The notes under the pieces were generated by a model. The model saw nothing but the letters and a program-made list of their open reading frames with translations. It was not told the origin of the DNA and ran no database searches. A DNA stretch of 64,000 nucleotides from Polaromonas sp. (GTDB lineage Bacteria > Pseudomonadota > Gammaproteobacteria > Burkholderiales > Burkholderiaceae_C), in contig NZ_JAQSDA010000007.1 of the NCBI RefSeq assembly GCF_029945685.1, positions 1 to 64,000 on the forward strand, written 5' to 3'. Of the stretch, positions 35,869 to 44,555 are shown piece by piece. Made by a program: the position numbers and the translations under genes. Position 1 is the first letter of the stretch; every line of letters begins with the position of its first letter.

Positions 35869-37010
35869 ACACACAACGCATACCCCGTACTGCGCCCCCC
35901 ACCCTCCAGCCTGCGCAGCACCCCCCGTGCCAGCAGGTCATTGATGTCGCGCAGCGCGGTGTCCGCGGAACACTTGCCCAGCGCTGCCCATCTGGCGTTG
36001 GTGAGCTTGCCTTCAAAGCCGTCGAGCACGCGGTTCAGCACCTGGGTTTGGCGTGTATTCATGGGGGTGCCGGCGCAGCGTTGCCAGAACTGGGCTTTGT
36101 CCAGCACGCCGGCCAGCGTGGTGTCCGCGCCTTGCACGGCGCGTAGCAGGCAGCCCAGGAACCAGCTGAGCCAAGGCGTCACGTCCAGCTGGCCTTTTTG
36201 CGTGGTCTCCAGTTGCGCGTAATAGTCTTTGCGTTCGCGCTGGATCTGGGCGCTGAAGCTGAAAAAGCGTTGGCCGGTGCCCTCGGCGCGGGCAAGCGCC
36301 ATGTCGCCCACGGCGCGGCTGATGCGCCCGTTGCCGTCGTCAAAGGGGTGCAGGGTCACCAGCCGCAGGTGTGCCAGTCCGGCCTTGATCAGCGCATCGC
36401 CTACCGGGGCGGCATTGAACCATTGCAGGAATGCATCCGTTTGCGCGGGCAAGGTATCGGCAGGCGGTGCGGTGAAGTGCACTTTCTCCCGGCCCACAGG
36501 GCCAGACACCACCTCCATGGGACCACTGGCATCCGAGCGCCAGCCGGCCACGGTGATGCGCACCCGCCCGCTGTAGCCCGTGGGAAACAGCGCGGCGTGC
36601 CAGCCGAACAGGCGCTCTTGCGTCAAGGGCTTGTCAAAGTTGCGGGTGGCGTCCAGCACCACATCGACCACACCATCCACGTGCCTGTCGCTGGGCGCCA
36701 AGGCGCCAATGTCCAGCCCCAGCCTGCGGGCAATGGACGAACGCACTGCGTCCAGGTCAAGCCGCTCGCCTTCAATCTCGCTGGTCTTGATGACTTCCTG
36801 GGTCAGCACCTGCAAGGTGGCTTGTTCGCGTTGCGTCATGCCCAACTCGGCCATGCGACCCATGAGCTGGCCTTGCGCCCGGTGCACCTGTGCCAGGGGC
36901 GCGGCCAGCGCCGAAGCGTCGTAGCTGAAGTGCGGCCAATCGGACGACTGCCAGATGTAGCGGGGATTTCGGGGGGGTCGATGCGCGCGCATGCGGTGAT
37001 TATGCATCAT
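35862..37010 (-). CDS. fic: Fic-domain AMPylase-like protein (DUF4172-Fic-HTH)
   Basis: About 382 residues. An N-terminal DUF4172-type domain starts at PRNPRYIWQSSDWPHFSYD. The inhibitory-helix motif TSEIEG fits [S/T]xxxE[G/N] and lies before the Fic core, so this is a class II (self-inhibited) Fic protein. The catalytic loop is LHPFDDGNGRISRAVGDMA, complete with His, Asp/Asn and Arg. The C-terminal 70 residues form a winged-helix-like region (TALRDINDLLARGVLRRLEG). Fic enzymes transfer AMP to hydroxyl side chains. The start is uncertain: ATG 37010, 37007 and 36992 are in frame. Confidence 0.87.
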   Translation of the reverse strand: MMHNHRMRAHRPPRNPRYIWQSSDWPHFSYDASALAAPLAQVHRAQGQLMGRMAELGMTQREQATLQVLTQEVIKTSEIEGERLDLDAVRSSIARRLGLDIGALAPSDRHVDGVVDVVLDATRNFDKPLTQERLFGWHAALFPTGYSGRVRITVAGWRSDASGPMEVVSGPVGREKVHFTAPPADTLPAQTDAFLQWFNAAPVGDALIKAGLAHLRLVTLHPFDDGNGRISRAVGDMALARAEGTGQRFFSFSAQIQRERKDYYAQLETTQKGQLDVTPWLSWFLGCLLRAVQGADTTLAGVLDKAQFWQRCAGTPMNTRQTQVLNRVLDGFEGKLTNARWAALGKCSADTALRDINDLLARGVLRRLEGGGRSTGYALCVK

Positions 37011-37179
37011 ATTCACCGCATTTTTTGCGGCGAATGAGGCCGCAAATCGACTCACGTACCATGCGCACTGACCCGGGGCCTTGCCCCATTCCCCGTGACA
37101 CGCTGCCGCACGCCTCGTGCGCTGTGGCCGTCGCGCAGCCTGCCGACGGCCTGAGGACGAAAGAAAAGTAGCAAAGAGC

Positions 37180-37788
37180 GTGAAATCTGCAAGTGACCAA
37201 TGGTTCGACGAAGCGTACTACCAGCGCTATTACTTTGACGAAAAAACCGGCGTGGTGGACCCGGCGCATGTCGCGCGGCTGGGCACCTTTGTATGCAGCT
37301 ACCTGAAGTACCTGCGCGTGCCGGTGAAGCGGGTGCTGGACATGGGTTGCGGCATTGGCGTGTGGCGCGAGATTGTGGCCACGCACTTTCCTGATGCGAG
37401 TTACCAGGGCGTGGAGTACAGCGCTTACCTGTGCGAACGTTATGGCTGGGAGCGCGGGTCGGTGGTGGACTACACATCGACAGAGCCCTTCGACCTGGTG
37501 ATCTGCCAGGCCGTGCTGACCTACCTGAACCCGGCGGATCTGAAGCGTGCCCTGCACAACCTGGGCCGCCTGTGCCGGGGCGCGCTGTATGTGGAGGCCG
37601 CCACGCGTGAAGACTACGAGCGCGACACCATTGACGATGAACTGGCCGACCCGCGCCTGTTTCGCCACTCGGCGGAGCTGTACCGGCGCGGCCTGCGCGA
37701 GGGCCTGACCGAAATTGGCGGCGGCGTTTGGCTGAGCCGCCGGCTTGATGTGCCGCTGTTTGAACTGGAGTGCGCGGGCAAGTACTGA
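37180..37788 (+). CDS. Class I S-adenosylmethionine-dependent methyltransferase
   Basis: About 202 residues from GTG 37180. Motif I is VKRVLDMGCGIGVWREIV, motif II region QGVEYSAYLCERYG, motif III/IV FDLVICQAVLTYLNP. The N-terminal SASDQWFDEAYYQRYYF is shared by a group of uncharacterised bacterial methyltransferases. The start is unsure; the open frame extends to 37117. Substrate unknown. Confidence 0.8.
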   Translation: MKSASDQWFDEAYYQRYYFDEKTGVVDPAHVARLGTFVCSYLKYLRVPVKRVLDMGCGIGVWREIVATHFPDASYQGVEYSAYLCERYGWERGSVVDYTSTEPFDLVICQAVLTYLNPADLKRALHNLGRLCRGALYVEAATREDYERDTIDDELADPRLFRHSAELYRRGLREGLTEIGGGVWLSRRLDVPLFELECAGKY

Positions 37789-37896
37789 GCGTGTGCCGCT
37801 CACCGCGCACCAACCCGGCTGGCGCGGCCAGCGCGCTCAAGTAACATGCCCCCTTGCATTCGCCCGATCCCCGGGCGTCCCACGGAGACAACATCA

Positions 37897-38277
37897 ATGT
37901 TCAGTCATGTCATGGTCGGTGTCAGCGACCTGGAAGCCTCAAAGAAGTTTTATGACGCGGTGCTGGGCACACTGGGCTTGGGCCCCGGCGTCGCCAACAA
38001 GAACCGCTATTTCTACCGCAGCCCGACGGGCAGCTTCGCGATCACCACGCCCATCGATGGCGAGCCGGCCTGCCATGGCAACGGCAGCACCATCGGCTTC
38101 AAGGTGGATTCGCCAGAGCAGGGTGCCGCTTTCCATGCGGCCGGTGTGGCCAACGGCGGCACCACCTGTGAAGACCCACCGGGCTTTCGTGAAGGGCCAA
38201 CGGGCAAGCTCTACCTGGCCTACCTGCGCGACCCGGACGGCAACAAGCTCTGCGCGCTGCACCGGCCCGCTGCCTGA
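37897..38277 (+). CDS. VOC-family glyoxalase-like protein
   Basis: 126 residues. MFSHVMVGVSDLEASKKFYD is the opening of the VOC fold, and YLRDPDGNKLCALHRP its closing metal-site strand (DPDGN.L). GGAGA precedes the ATG. Members act as glyoxalases, dioxygenases or resistance proteins; none can be assigned here. Confidence 0.87.
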   Translation: MFSHVMVGVSDLEASKKFYDAVLGTLGLGPGVANKNRYFYRSPTGSFAITTPIDGEPACHGNGSTIGFKVDSPEQGAAFHAAGVANGGTTCEDPPGFREGPTGKLYLAYLRDPDGNKLCALHRPAA

Positions 38278-38314
38278 TTCATCACCCCCGGCGTGCGGGC
38301 CAGCTTGGCGCTGC

Positions 38315-39082
38315 ATGAAACCCGTGCCCCAGGCCCCCCACGCCCTTCCTCATGCGGTCAGCCTGCTGCGCAGCGCGCGCCTGGCGCGCAGCGCCAAGCC
38401 TTTTCTGGCGCGCGGCGGCCCGCGCGGGGAGCGCTGCGCCGGTTGCCGCCTGGTGCCCAGCCACTGCCTGTGCGCCTTGCGCCCGGTGCTGCCGGTGCGG
38501 GCGGGCATGTGTCTGATCATGGCCGACATCGAGCCGCTCAAGCCCAGCAACACCGGCTGGCTGATTGCCGATGTGGTGGCCGGCACCTTTGCCTTTGGCT
38601 GGGCCCGCACCGAGGTGGACCCGGCGCTGCTGGCCCTGCTGGCCGATCCGCAGTGGCAGCCCTACCTGGTGTTTCCGGGCGAGTTTGTGGCGCCAGAGCG
38701 GGTGGTGACCGGGCTGCAACACGGCGCTGGCGCGGGGCACGCCGCGGGCAAACGCCCGCTGTTTGTGCTGCTCGACGCCACCTGGCCCGAGGCGCGCAAG
38801 ATGTTTCGCAAAAGCCCTTACCTCGACAAGCTGCCGGTGCTGAGCCTGCAGAGCGAGCAGCTGTCGCGCTACCGCCTGCGCCGCTCGCAGCGCGACGCGC
38901 ACTTCTGCACCTCGGAGGTGGGGGCGCTGTGCCTGGAGCTGGCCGGTGAAACCCACGCGGCGCAGACGCTGGAGGCTTACCTGGACGTGTTCACCCACCA
39001 CTACCTGCGCGCCAAGCAGCAGTTGCCGGTGGACCTGGAAGATGCGGCGCACCAGCGGTTGCTGGCTTTGGCAAACCGCTAG
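38315..39082 (+). CDS. DTW-domain protein (tRNA aminocarboxypropyltransferase-like)
   Basis: 255 residues. Zinc/Cys motif RCAGCRLVPSHCLC is near residue 45, LDATWPEARKMF carries the family motif (DATW in place of DTW), and SEVGALCLEL follows. Proteins of this family (TapT/TuaA) place a 3-amino-3-carboxypropyl group on uridines in tRNA. ATG 38315 is the first start consistent with the conserved region; the open frame is longer only as a shadow of the VOC gene. Confidence 0.85.
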   Translation: MKPVPQAPHALPHAVSLLRSARLARSAKPFLARGGPRGERCAGCRLVPSHCLCALRPVLPVRAGMCLIMADIEPLKPSNTGWLIADVVAGTFAFGWARTEVDPALLALLADPQWQPYLVFPGEFVAPERVVTGLQHGAGAGHAAGKRPLFVLLDATWPEARKMFRKSPYLDKLPVLSLQSEQLSRYRLRRSQRDAHFCTSEVGALCLELAGETHAAQTLEAYLDVFTHHYLRAKQQLPVDLEDAAHQRLLALANR

Positions 39083-39089
39083 AAATTTG

Positions 39090-39153
39090 ACGCTCTTTTT
39101 TTGATAGCTGCTCGCGCCCGCACCACAAGGGCCAGAGGCCGATTTGGCTTGAA
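39090..39153 (+). repeat. TAGCTGCTTGCGC intergenic repeat
   Basis: CGCTCTTTTTTTGATAGCTG, then CACCACAAGGGCCAGAGGCC and GATTTGGCTTGAA, a complete copy between two plus-strand genes. Confidence 0.8.
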
Positions 39154-39239
39154 GGTTGGGGGCCAAGGGCCAAGGCGCGACAATGGAGCCCATCACGCCC
39201 GGCCTGGCCGGGCGTCACCCCCACCTCCAAAGCCCCACC

Positions 39240-39491
39240 ATGACCGACGACCTGAACCGCAAGACCGAACTGAAGAAGATGGAGCTGTGCGACTCGTGCG
39301 CCGGCATCCAGCGCAACTGGCGCAAGGCCCCGGGCCACCCGGAGCTGGTGCAGGGCGCCAACCGCCAGGAAAGGCGCGGCGGCGCGCTGGTCACCGTCAC
39401 CAAGTACCGCTGCGACCGCTGCGGCACCGCCTGGGAATACGAAAACGACAAGGCCAACCTGAAGGCGGGCTGGTCGGTGGTGGGGCGCTAG
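39240..39491 (+). CDS. Small zinc-ribbon-like protein
   Basis: 83 residues. Two CxxC pairs, ELCDSCAGIQRNW (about 16-20) and RCDRCGTAW (about 58-61), are spaced like a treble-clef or ribbon zinc site. Highly charged, no signal or membrane segment. I do not know the function. Confidence 0.65.
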   Translation: MTDDLNRKTELKKMELCDSCAGIQRNWRKAPGHPELVQGANRQERRGGALVTVTKYRCDRCGTAWEYENDKANLKAGWSVVGR

Positions 39492-39543
39492 GCCACCCAG
39501 GCCTGTTGCCGGCCGACGCACACCATGCTGCGCGCCTGAGGCT

Positions 39544-39879
39544 TCAACACGGAGCCAGCTTGGCCAACATCTGCCGGCCGGTGTAGCCCTCATCCACCCC
39601 TTCGACCAGAAACGCGATGCCGCGGGAATTGCGGGTCCGCAGCGGCAAAATGGCCTGGTAGGCCTCTGACTGATACCACTGCCTGGCGCTGGCCATATCG
39701 GGGAAGGCAATGGCGATCAGGTCGCCGGCCCAGGGGCCCTCGACCACTTCGGTCTTGCCGCCATGGATTTTGAACACGCCGCCAAACGGCGCCAGCGTGG
39801 CGTCAATGCGGCTGATGTACTGCGCAATCTCGTCATTGATCTGAACATCGCGCAGGACCGCGAAGGCATAGGCTGGCAT
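39544..39879 (-). CDS. DUF1330-family protein
   Basis: 111 residues from ATG 39879, preceded by AAGGGAA. The dimeric alpha+beta barrel pattern is visible: MPAYAFAVLRDVQINDEIAQ, GGVFKIHGGKTEVVEGPW, then MASARQWYQSEAYQAILPLR and SRGIAFLVEGV. DUF1330 proteins are related to EthD and ABM folds; function unknown. Single gene on this strand, convergent with the zinc-ribbon gene. Confidence 0.82.
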   Translation of the reverse strand: MPAYAFAVLRDVQINDEIAQYISRIDATLAPFGGVFKIHGGKTEVVEGPWAGDLIAIAFPDMASARQWYQSEAYQAILPLRTRNSRGIAFLVEGVDEGYTGRQMLAKLAPC

Positions 39880-40033
39880 GGGGTTCCCTTTTTTCTGTTG
39901 GGTCCATGCTCTCCTGATCGGTCTGCGGCGGCAATGACCTGTGGGGTAAAACCGGAGCAGGCTTGCTGCCGTGCCCCGGCTGGCGCGTAAAAAGCTGGAG
40001 GTGCAGTTCAGCCCACGGACCGGGACCGCCCAT

Positions 40034-40064
40034 AAAAAAAGACAGGCCAAGGCCTGTCTTTTTT
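40034..40064. terminator. Bidirectional intrinsic terminator
   Basis: A7, then GACAGGCC-AA-GGCCTGTC, then T6: a perfect 8-bp stem extended by A-T pairs. It ends transcription of the Lys/Ala-rich gene on the minus strand and would also work on the plus strand. Confidence 0.92.
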
Positions 40065-40107
40065 GTGTTGGCGGGCGCAGCTGCCGGGCAGCCGCTGCCT
40101 TGCCAAT

Positions 40108-40605
40108 TTACTTGCTGCCGGCGGCTTTCACGTCGGACTTGGCTTCTGCCTTGACGGCATTGGTTTCGACCTTGGCGGTGGCTTTGTCGGCAGCAGCGTT
40201 GGCCTTGACGGTTTCCACCTTGGTGTCGGCCTTGATGATGGTTTTGTCGGCTTTGGCGTCGGCGTTCACGCTGGCTTTTTCAGCTTTGGCGGTGGCCTTG
40301 GCTTTGTCTTCTGCGTCGGCCTTGGCGGCTTTGGCATTTGCCTTGGCTTTGGCCTTGGCGGACTTGGTCACGGCCTTGGTTTTCTTTTCAGCGGCGTTGA
40401 CTTCTGCCTTCTGAACCTTGGTGTCGGCCTTGGCGTCGACCTTGGCTTCGCTTTTCACAGCAGCTGCCACCGACTTGTCGGCCTTGGCTTCTGCCTTGAC
40501 CACCGCAGGTGTTGCGGGCACGGCCGGGGTAGCGGGCGCGGCCGCTTGCGCAAATGCAGCGCCGGTCACGAGGGTAGCGAGCAGGGCGGCGAGTAATTTG
40601 TTCAT
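40108..40605 (-). CDS. Secreted Lys/Ala-rich low-complexity protein
   Basis: 165 residues. Signal peptide MNKLLAALLATLVTGAAFAQ is cleaved near residue 20. After a Pro/Ala linker, about 125 residues are almost only Ala, Lys, Val, Asp, Glu and Thr in a KADAKAD/KAEAK-like pattern, predicted as one long charged helix. No domain recognised; such proteins resemble histone-H1-like or cell-envelope linker proteins. It has its own strong terminator. Long antisense open frames over it are codon-bias shadows. Confidence 0.75.
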   Translation of the reverse strand: MNKLLAALLATLVTGAAFAQAAAPATPAVPATPAVVKAEAKADKSVAAAVKSEAKVDAKADTKVQKAEVNAAEKKTKAVTKSAKAKAKANAKAAKADAEDKAKATAKAEKASVNADAKADKTIIKADTKVETVKANAAADKATAKVETNAVKAEAKSDVKAAGSK

Positions 40606-40759
40606 GGGAGTCCTTTGAGTGAGCTGGTTGTGACCCGTGACCAGATGAAGTCATGACGATCCCGTGTACAACGTGCGGCGCGGCCAGACCGACGACGCAA
40701 CACACAAGTTGTTTCAAGTCGGGACGTGCGCTTTACATGGCAATGCCCGCGCGCGGCGG

Positions 40760-41476
40760 TCAGCGCGCAGTCTTCAGCGGCTGCAGCTCGAAGCGCGGTG
40801 CGGACCGGGTCAGCAGGCGGGCCTTGGCGGTGGCGGCGGGCCAGGCCGCGGGCACTTCGTGCATGAGTGCAGCCATCAGCGTGCGCATGTCTTCATGGGC
40901 CGACTCGTGCAGGGCTTCGGCAACGATCAGCACCGTGCTGGTGTCGGCGCTGACGGCCGACAGGCTGCTTTGCCGGTTGGTCCAGCGGCGCGCGTGGGCG
41001 TTGTCGGCCTCGTCGACAAAAATAATCTCGTGTGGCTCGGGGTGTTCGAGCTCGCCGGAGAAGGTCTGGTAGTGCTCGAGGCCGTTGGCGTGGCGCACCT
41101 GCAGGTCGCCCACCACCTTGTCCAGGTCGAACACCGCCACCGGAATGGCAAAGGCCGCCGAGACCGCATTGCACAGGTCCACCAGCGGGTGCAGCCGCGG
41201 CAGCGCGCCCTCCTTGCGCAGGCGGCGCAGCAGCGCCTCGGCCGCGCAACGGTACTTGGTGGGTTTGAGCCCCATCTTTGAAAACATCTGGCGCCATGCC
41301 TTGATCTCCGGCAGCTCGCCTTCGCCGTGACTGGCCAGCCGGGCCGCGGCCATGCTGCTGAAACGCGCCACCTGCGGGCCGACGGCCGCTCTGGCGCTGA
41401 TGCCCCGCACAAACATGGCACCCGGTACGAGCTCGGGGCACTGGGTCCAGATCTCGCTGGAATGGCTGAAGAACAT
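40760..41476 (-). CDS. B3/B4 tRNA-binding-domain protein
   Basis: 238 residues. The region about 60-200 matches the B3/B4 domain of phenylalanyl-tRNA synthetase beta: FSKMGLKPTKYRCAAEALLR, LPRLHPLVDLCNAVSAAFAI and PVAVFDLDKV. In PheT this domain hydrolyses Tyr-tRNA(Phe); free-standing proteins are thought to edit or bind amino acids or tRNA, but their role is not established. Single gene. Confidence 0.85.
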   Translation of the reverse strand: MFFSHSSEIWTQCPELVPGAMFVRGISARAAVGPQVARFSSMAAARLASHGEGELPEIKAWRQMFSKMGLKPTKYRCAAEALLRRLRKEGALPRLHPLVDLCNAVSAAFAIPVAVFDLDKVVGDLQVRHANGLEHYQTFSGELEHPEPHEIIFVDEADNAHARRWTNRQSSLSAVSADTSTVLIVAEALHESAHEDMRTLMAALMHEVPAAWPAATAKARLLTRSAPRFELQPLKTAR

Positions 41477-41538
41477 GGTCCTCCCTGTTTTCTGTCAATC
41501 ACGGCCCGCCGGGCTGCTCTCGCCGCGGCGCGCGGGCA

Positions 41539-41603
41539 CTCCTGTTGTTATAGCTGCTTTCGTCCGTGTGGTTTGGGCTGGCGGCCGGTTGGACGCTTCA
41601 ACC
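41539..41603 (+). repeat. TAGCTGCTTGCGC intergenic repeat
   Basis: CTCCTGTTGTTATAGCTGCT, then TTTGGGCTGGCGGCCGGTTG and GACGCTTCAA. It sits in the 348-bp spacer between the divergent B3/B4 and muramidase genes; nothing else is recognisable there. Confidence 0.72.
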
Positions 41604-41824
41604 CCGCAGACCCTGCGCAGTGGAGCCGTGGGCGGGGCCGGAGAAAACCGTCATGAACCGGCGGGCTCCATGACGGCAGCACGCCCGTTTTCATCCTCCA
41701 TTTGGGGGATGCCAAATCGCCGCCGGGCCGCTACAACCGGGGGCACAACAACTCACAAAACGCACGCCCGCTTTTTCAGGACCGCACCGTTCCTGCAGCG
41801 CTGGCTGCAGAAGGGCAACCACTC

Positions 41825-42601
41825 ATGTTTACAGGCAAGGCGTCTCCACTGTCGCAACAGGGAATCGACACGGTGCTCGGCAGGCTGGGGGTGGACGCCC
41901 CCGCACTGTGGGCGGTGCTGACGGTTGAAACCAGTGGCTGCGGCTTCCTGCCGGACCGGCGGCCCAAAATCCTGTTTGAACGGCATTGCTTCAGCCGGCT
42001 CACGAAGGGTCGTTTCGATGGACAGGCGCCCGACATCAGCAACCGCAGCGCGGGGGGTTACGGGGACGGCGGCGCGTTCCAGTATGAGCGGCTCACCCGG
42101 GCCATGGCACTGGACCGGGAGGCGGCGCTGGAAAGCACGTCCTGGGGCCTGGGCCAGGTGATGGGGTTCAATGCCGCCAGGGTGGGTTTTGCCGATGTGG
42201 CTGCACTGGTGAGCGCCTGCGAGGCGTCAGAAGATGCGCAGCTGGACGCCATGGCGGGGTTCATCGAGCAGGGCCATCTTGCGCCGCACCTGCGCAACGC
42301 CGACTGGGTGCAGTTTGCCTTCCACTACAACGGGCAGGATTTCCAGAAAAACAAGTACGACGAGAAGCTGGCGCTGGCCCACAAGCGTTACCAGCTCGGG
42401 CCCTTGCCCGACCTGACGGTGCGCACCGTGCAGCTGGCGCTGATGCTGCTGGGTTATGGCGGCGCGCGCTTTGTGGATGGCTGGTATGGGCAGGCCACGC
42501 AAAAGGCGCTGGTCAAATACCAGCAGCGTGCCGGGCTGCCGGCGTCCGGCGTGCCCGACGACGCCACCATGGCCCGCCTGTCCACCAACCTCGGCTGGTA
42601 G
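41825..42601 (+). CDS. N-acetylmuramidase (DUF3380) with peptidoglycan-binding domain
   Basis: 258 residues. The catalytic module (about 20-185) shows WAVLTVETSGCGFLPD with the likely catalytic Glu, ILFERHCFSRLT, STSWGLGQVMGFNAA and WVQFAFHYNG. The C-terminal peptidoglycan-binding domain (about 195-255) has VRTVQLALMLLGY, VDGWYGQATQKALVKYQ and GVPDDATMARL. This is the architecture of phage and prophage endolysins. No signal peptide, holin or phage genes are nearby, so it is either a domesticated lysin or released by another route. Confidence 0.88.
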   Translation: MFTGKASPLSQQGIDTVLGRLGVDAPALWAVLTVETSGCGFLPDRRPKILFERHCFSRLTKGRFDGQAPDISNRSAGGYGDGGAFQYERLTRAMALDREAALESTSWGLGQVMGFNAARVGFADVAALVSACEASEDAQLDAMAGFIEQGHLAPHLRNADWVQFAFHYNGQDFQKNKYDEKLALAHKRYQLGPLPDLTVRTVQLALMLLGYGGARFVDGWYGQATQKALVKYQQRAGLPASGVPDDATMARLSTNLGW

Positions 42602-42610
42602 AACCGGCTT

Positions 42611-42913
42611 TTACCTGCGCCGCGGATCGTCGGGCCAGCGGTCTGAACGATCGCGCGCGCCGTCACCGTCGCGATCCCGGTCGCCACGGCCACGGTCGTG
42701 GTGCGGGCCATGCGGAAAGGGACGCGGCGCCACCGGCACCACCACCACGGGCGGGGGCCGGCTGTAGCCGCGGCGCTGGTACACGCCTTCGATGTACACC
42801 GGCTGCTCCACCACCAGGGGCGGGCCGCCGCCATAGCTTGGGTAGGCCGGCACCGGATAGACGGCGCAGCCGGACAGGCCGGCTACGGTCAAAACCAGAA
42901 GAGTCGTTTTCAT
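42611..42913 (-). CDS. Small Pro/Arg-rich lipoprotein
   Basis: 100 residues from ATG 42913. The signal peptide ends at the lipobox LSGC (about residue 16). The mature chain has a Pro/Tyr/Gly-rich part (YPVPAYPSYGGGPP) and a very charged C-terminus (repeats of RGDRDRDGD). Function unknown. The longer open frame upstream to 43585 is a shadow of the DUF1439 gene. Confidence 0.65.
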   Translation of the reverse strand: MKTTLLVLTVAGLSGCAVYPVPAYPSYGGGPPLVVEQPVYIEGVYQRRGYSRPPPVVVVPVAPRPFPHGPHHDRGRGDRDRDGDGARDRSDRWPDDPRRR

Positions 42914-43126
42914 GAGGTGTCCTGACACCCGTCCACAAGCGGCCGGGTTGATGCATTGAACGCGCCGCAGGTGTCGTGCATGTGTGGGCTTGCAGGCGGC
43001 CCGTGTCCGCAGGTAACGGGATGTACCGGACAACCGCATCAGCGGGGCGGGTATGCGCTGGCGCCGCATGGGCGCGGGGCACAATGACCGATTGCATGCC
43101 TGCATGCGCTTTTTCATGAAGAACCG

Positions 43127-43699
43127 ATGAAACGCAGACTGTTGTTGTTGACCCTGCCCGGCTGGATGGCCCTGGCCGCGGCGGCGCGCGCCGCCGCGCC
43201 GGCGGCACCCGGCGGGACGGGCTACAAGGTGACGGCCGAGCAGCTGCAGCAAGCTGTGGCGCAGCGTTTCCCGCGGCGTTATGAGATGGGCAGCCTGCTG
43301 AACCTGAATGTGCAGGCGCCACGCGTGCGCCTGCTGCCAGAACAGAACCGCCTGGGCACCGAGATGATGGTGGACGCGGCCGGCCCGGCGCTGGCACGCC
43401 CCTCGACCGGCAGCTTCGACGTGGACTTTGCCCTGCGTTACGAGGCCAGCGACCAGACGCTGCGCGCGCACCAGATACGGCTCAACGCCCTGCGCCTGGA
43501 CGACATGGCGCCCGGCCCGGCGGCGCTGCTGCAGGCCTACGCCCCCACGCTGGCCAGCCAGGCGTTCAAGGAAGTGGTGCTGCACAGGCTCAAGCCGCAG
43601 GACCTGATGCTGACCGACGGCCTGGGGCTGGAGCCGGGCAGCATCACCGTCACGGCCAAAGGGCTGACGATTGCCCTGGTGCCCAAGAAGATGCTGTGA
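43127..43699 (+). CDS. DUF1439-family exported protein
   Basis: 190 residues. Signal peptide to about residue 24 (ARAAAPAAP). The DUF1439 beta-rich fold is indicated by YKVTAEQLQQAVAQRFPRRY, LNLNVQAPRVRLLPEQNRLG and the closing GSITVTAKGLTIALVPKK. Related to YceB-type lipoproteins of unknown role, though here without a clear lipobox Cys. Single gene. Confidence 0.8.
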   Translation: MKRRLLLLTLPGWMALAAAARAAAPAAPGGTGYKVTAEQLQQAVAQRFPRRYEMGSLLNLNVQAPRVRLLPEQNRLGTEMMVDAAGPALARPSTGSFDVDFALRYEASDQTLRAHQIRLNALRLDDMAPGPAALLQAYAPTLASQAFKEVVLHRLKPQDLMLTDGLGLEPGSITVTAKGLTIALVPKKML

Positions 43700-43741
43700 A
43701 GCGGGCCGCTGCCTGACACGGCTCGAGCCCGCCCCCCGGTT

Positions 43742-43803
43742 GCTCCATTTTTGATAGCTGCTTGCGCAGGTGCTGATTGGGCTGGCGCCTGATTTGATGC
43801 CCG
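43742..43803 (+). repeat. TAGCTGCTTGCGC intergenic repeat
   Basis: GCTCCATTTTTGATAGCTGC, then TTGGGCTGGCGCCTGATTTG and ATGCCCGAATT. A clear copy between the convergent DUF1439 and TetR genes. Confidence 0.8.
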
Positions 43804-43879
43804 AATTCGGCTCTGCAGGGAGACCGGGCCCTGTGCTTGTGGCCGGAACTTCTTCCCGCGCCTGAACGAGTCGCCCCGG

Positions 43880-44536
43880 TCAGAGCCCTTTTTCAACCAT
43901 GTCGAGCAGGCGCTGGCCGACCAGCTCTATTTGCGGGCCGATCACCGGGCCCAGCGGGCCGTCCACCACCAGCATGGCCAGCCCGTGCACCGCCGACCAG
44001 GCCAGGTATTCGGCGCCGGGCCGGCGCTCGGGCGGCATCACGCCGGCAGCCACCAGCTTGTCGAGCGCGGCGCCCAGCAGCTCGAAGGGGTTCAGGCCGC
44101 CCGGGCCGGCCGTCGGGGAGTCGGGCCGGCTCTGCATGGGCTCATCGGAACGCGCAAAGGCGGTGCGAAACAGGCCGGTCTCCAGCACCGCAAAACGCAG
44201 GTAGCCGGTGCCGACGGCACGTACGCTGGCGCGTGCATGCTCGGCCGGCGGCAGGTCCGGTGGCAGGGTGGCGAGTTCGGCTTCCATCGCGACGGCCACG
44301 GCCGACAGGGCGGCGGCGCGTACGGCCCGCAGCAGGGCGTCGCGACTGGCGAAGTGCCGGTAGGCGGCGTTGGGCGCCACACCGGCGCGGCGCGTGGCCT
44401 CACGCAACACCACGGCGTCGGGGCCGCCCGTGCGCGCCAGCTCGATCCCGGCCTCCAGCAGCGCGCGGCTCAGGTCGCCGTGTCGGTAGGTGCTGCGGGC
44501 AGCAGGCGCGGCCGGGGGTTCGCAGGGGTGGGTCAT
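43880..44536 (-). CDS. TetR-family transcriptional regulator
   Basis: 218 residues. The N-terminal helix-turn-helix is DAVVLREATRRAGVAPNAAY followed by RHFASRDALLRAV (about 40-72), and the C-terminal ligand domain is of the TetR_C/WHG type. It is divergent from the PhnB-GFA-PhnB genes and most likely represses them and itself through the paired operator-like sites at 44556-44601. Confidence 0.9.
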   Translation of the reverse strand: MTHPCEPPAAPAARSTYRHGDLSRALLEAGIELARTGGPDAVVLREATRRAGVAPNAAYRHFASRDALLRAVRAAALSAVAVAMEAELATLPPDLPPAEHARASVRAVGTGYLRFAVLETGLFRTAFARSDEPMQSRPDSPTAGPGGLNPFELLGAALDKLVAAGVMPPERRPGAEYLAWSAVHGLAMLVVDGPLGPVIGPQIELVGQRLLDMVEKGL

Positions 44537-44555
44537 GGTTTGTTACGTTTTTATG

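Noticed and set aside
40063..40596. Gly/Phe/Leu-rich open frame antisense to the Lys/Ala-rich gene
   Set aside because: Produced by the low-complexity codons of the true gene, which has a signal peptide and terminator on its strand.
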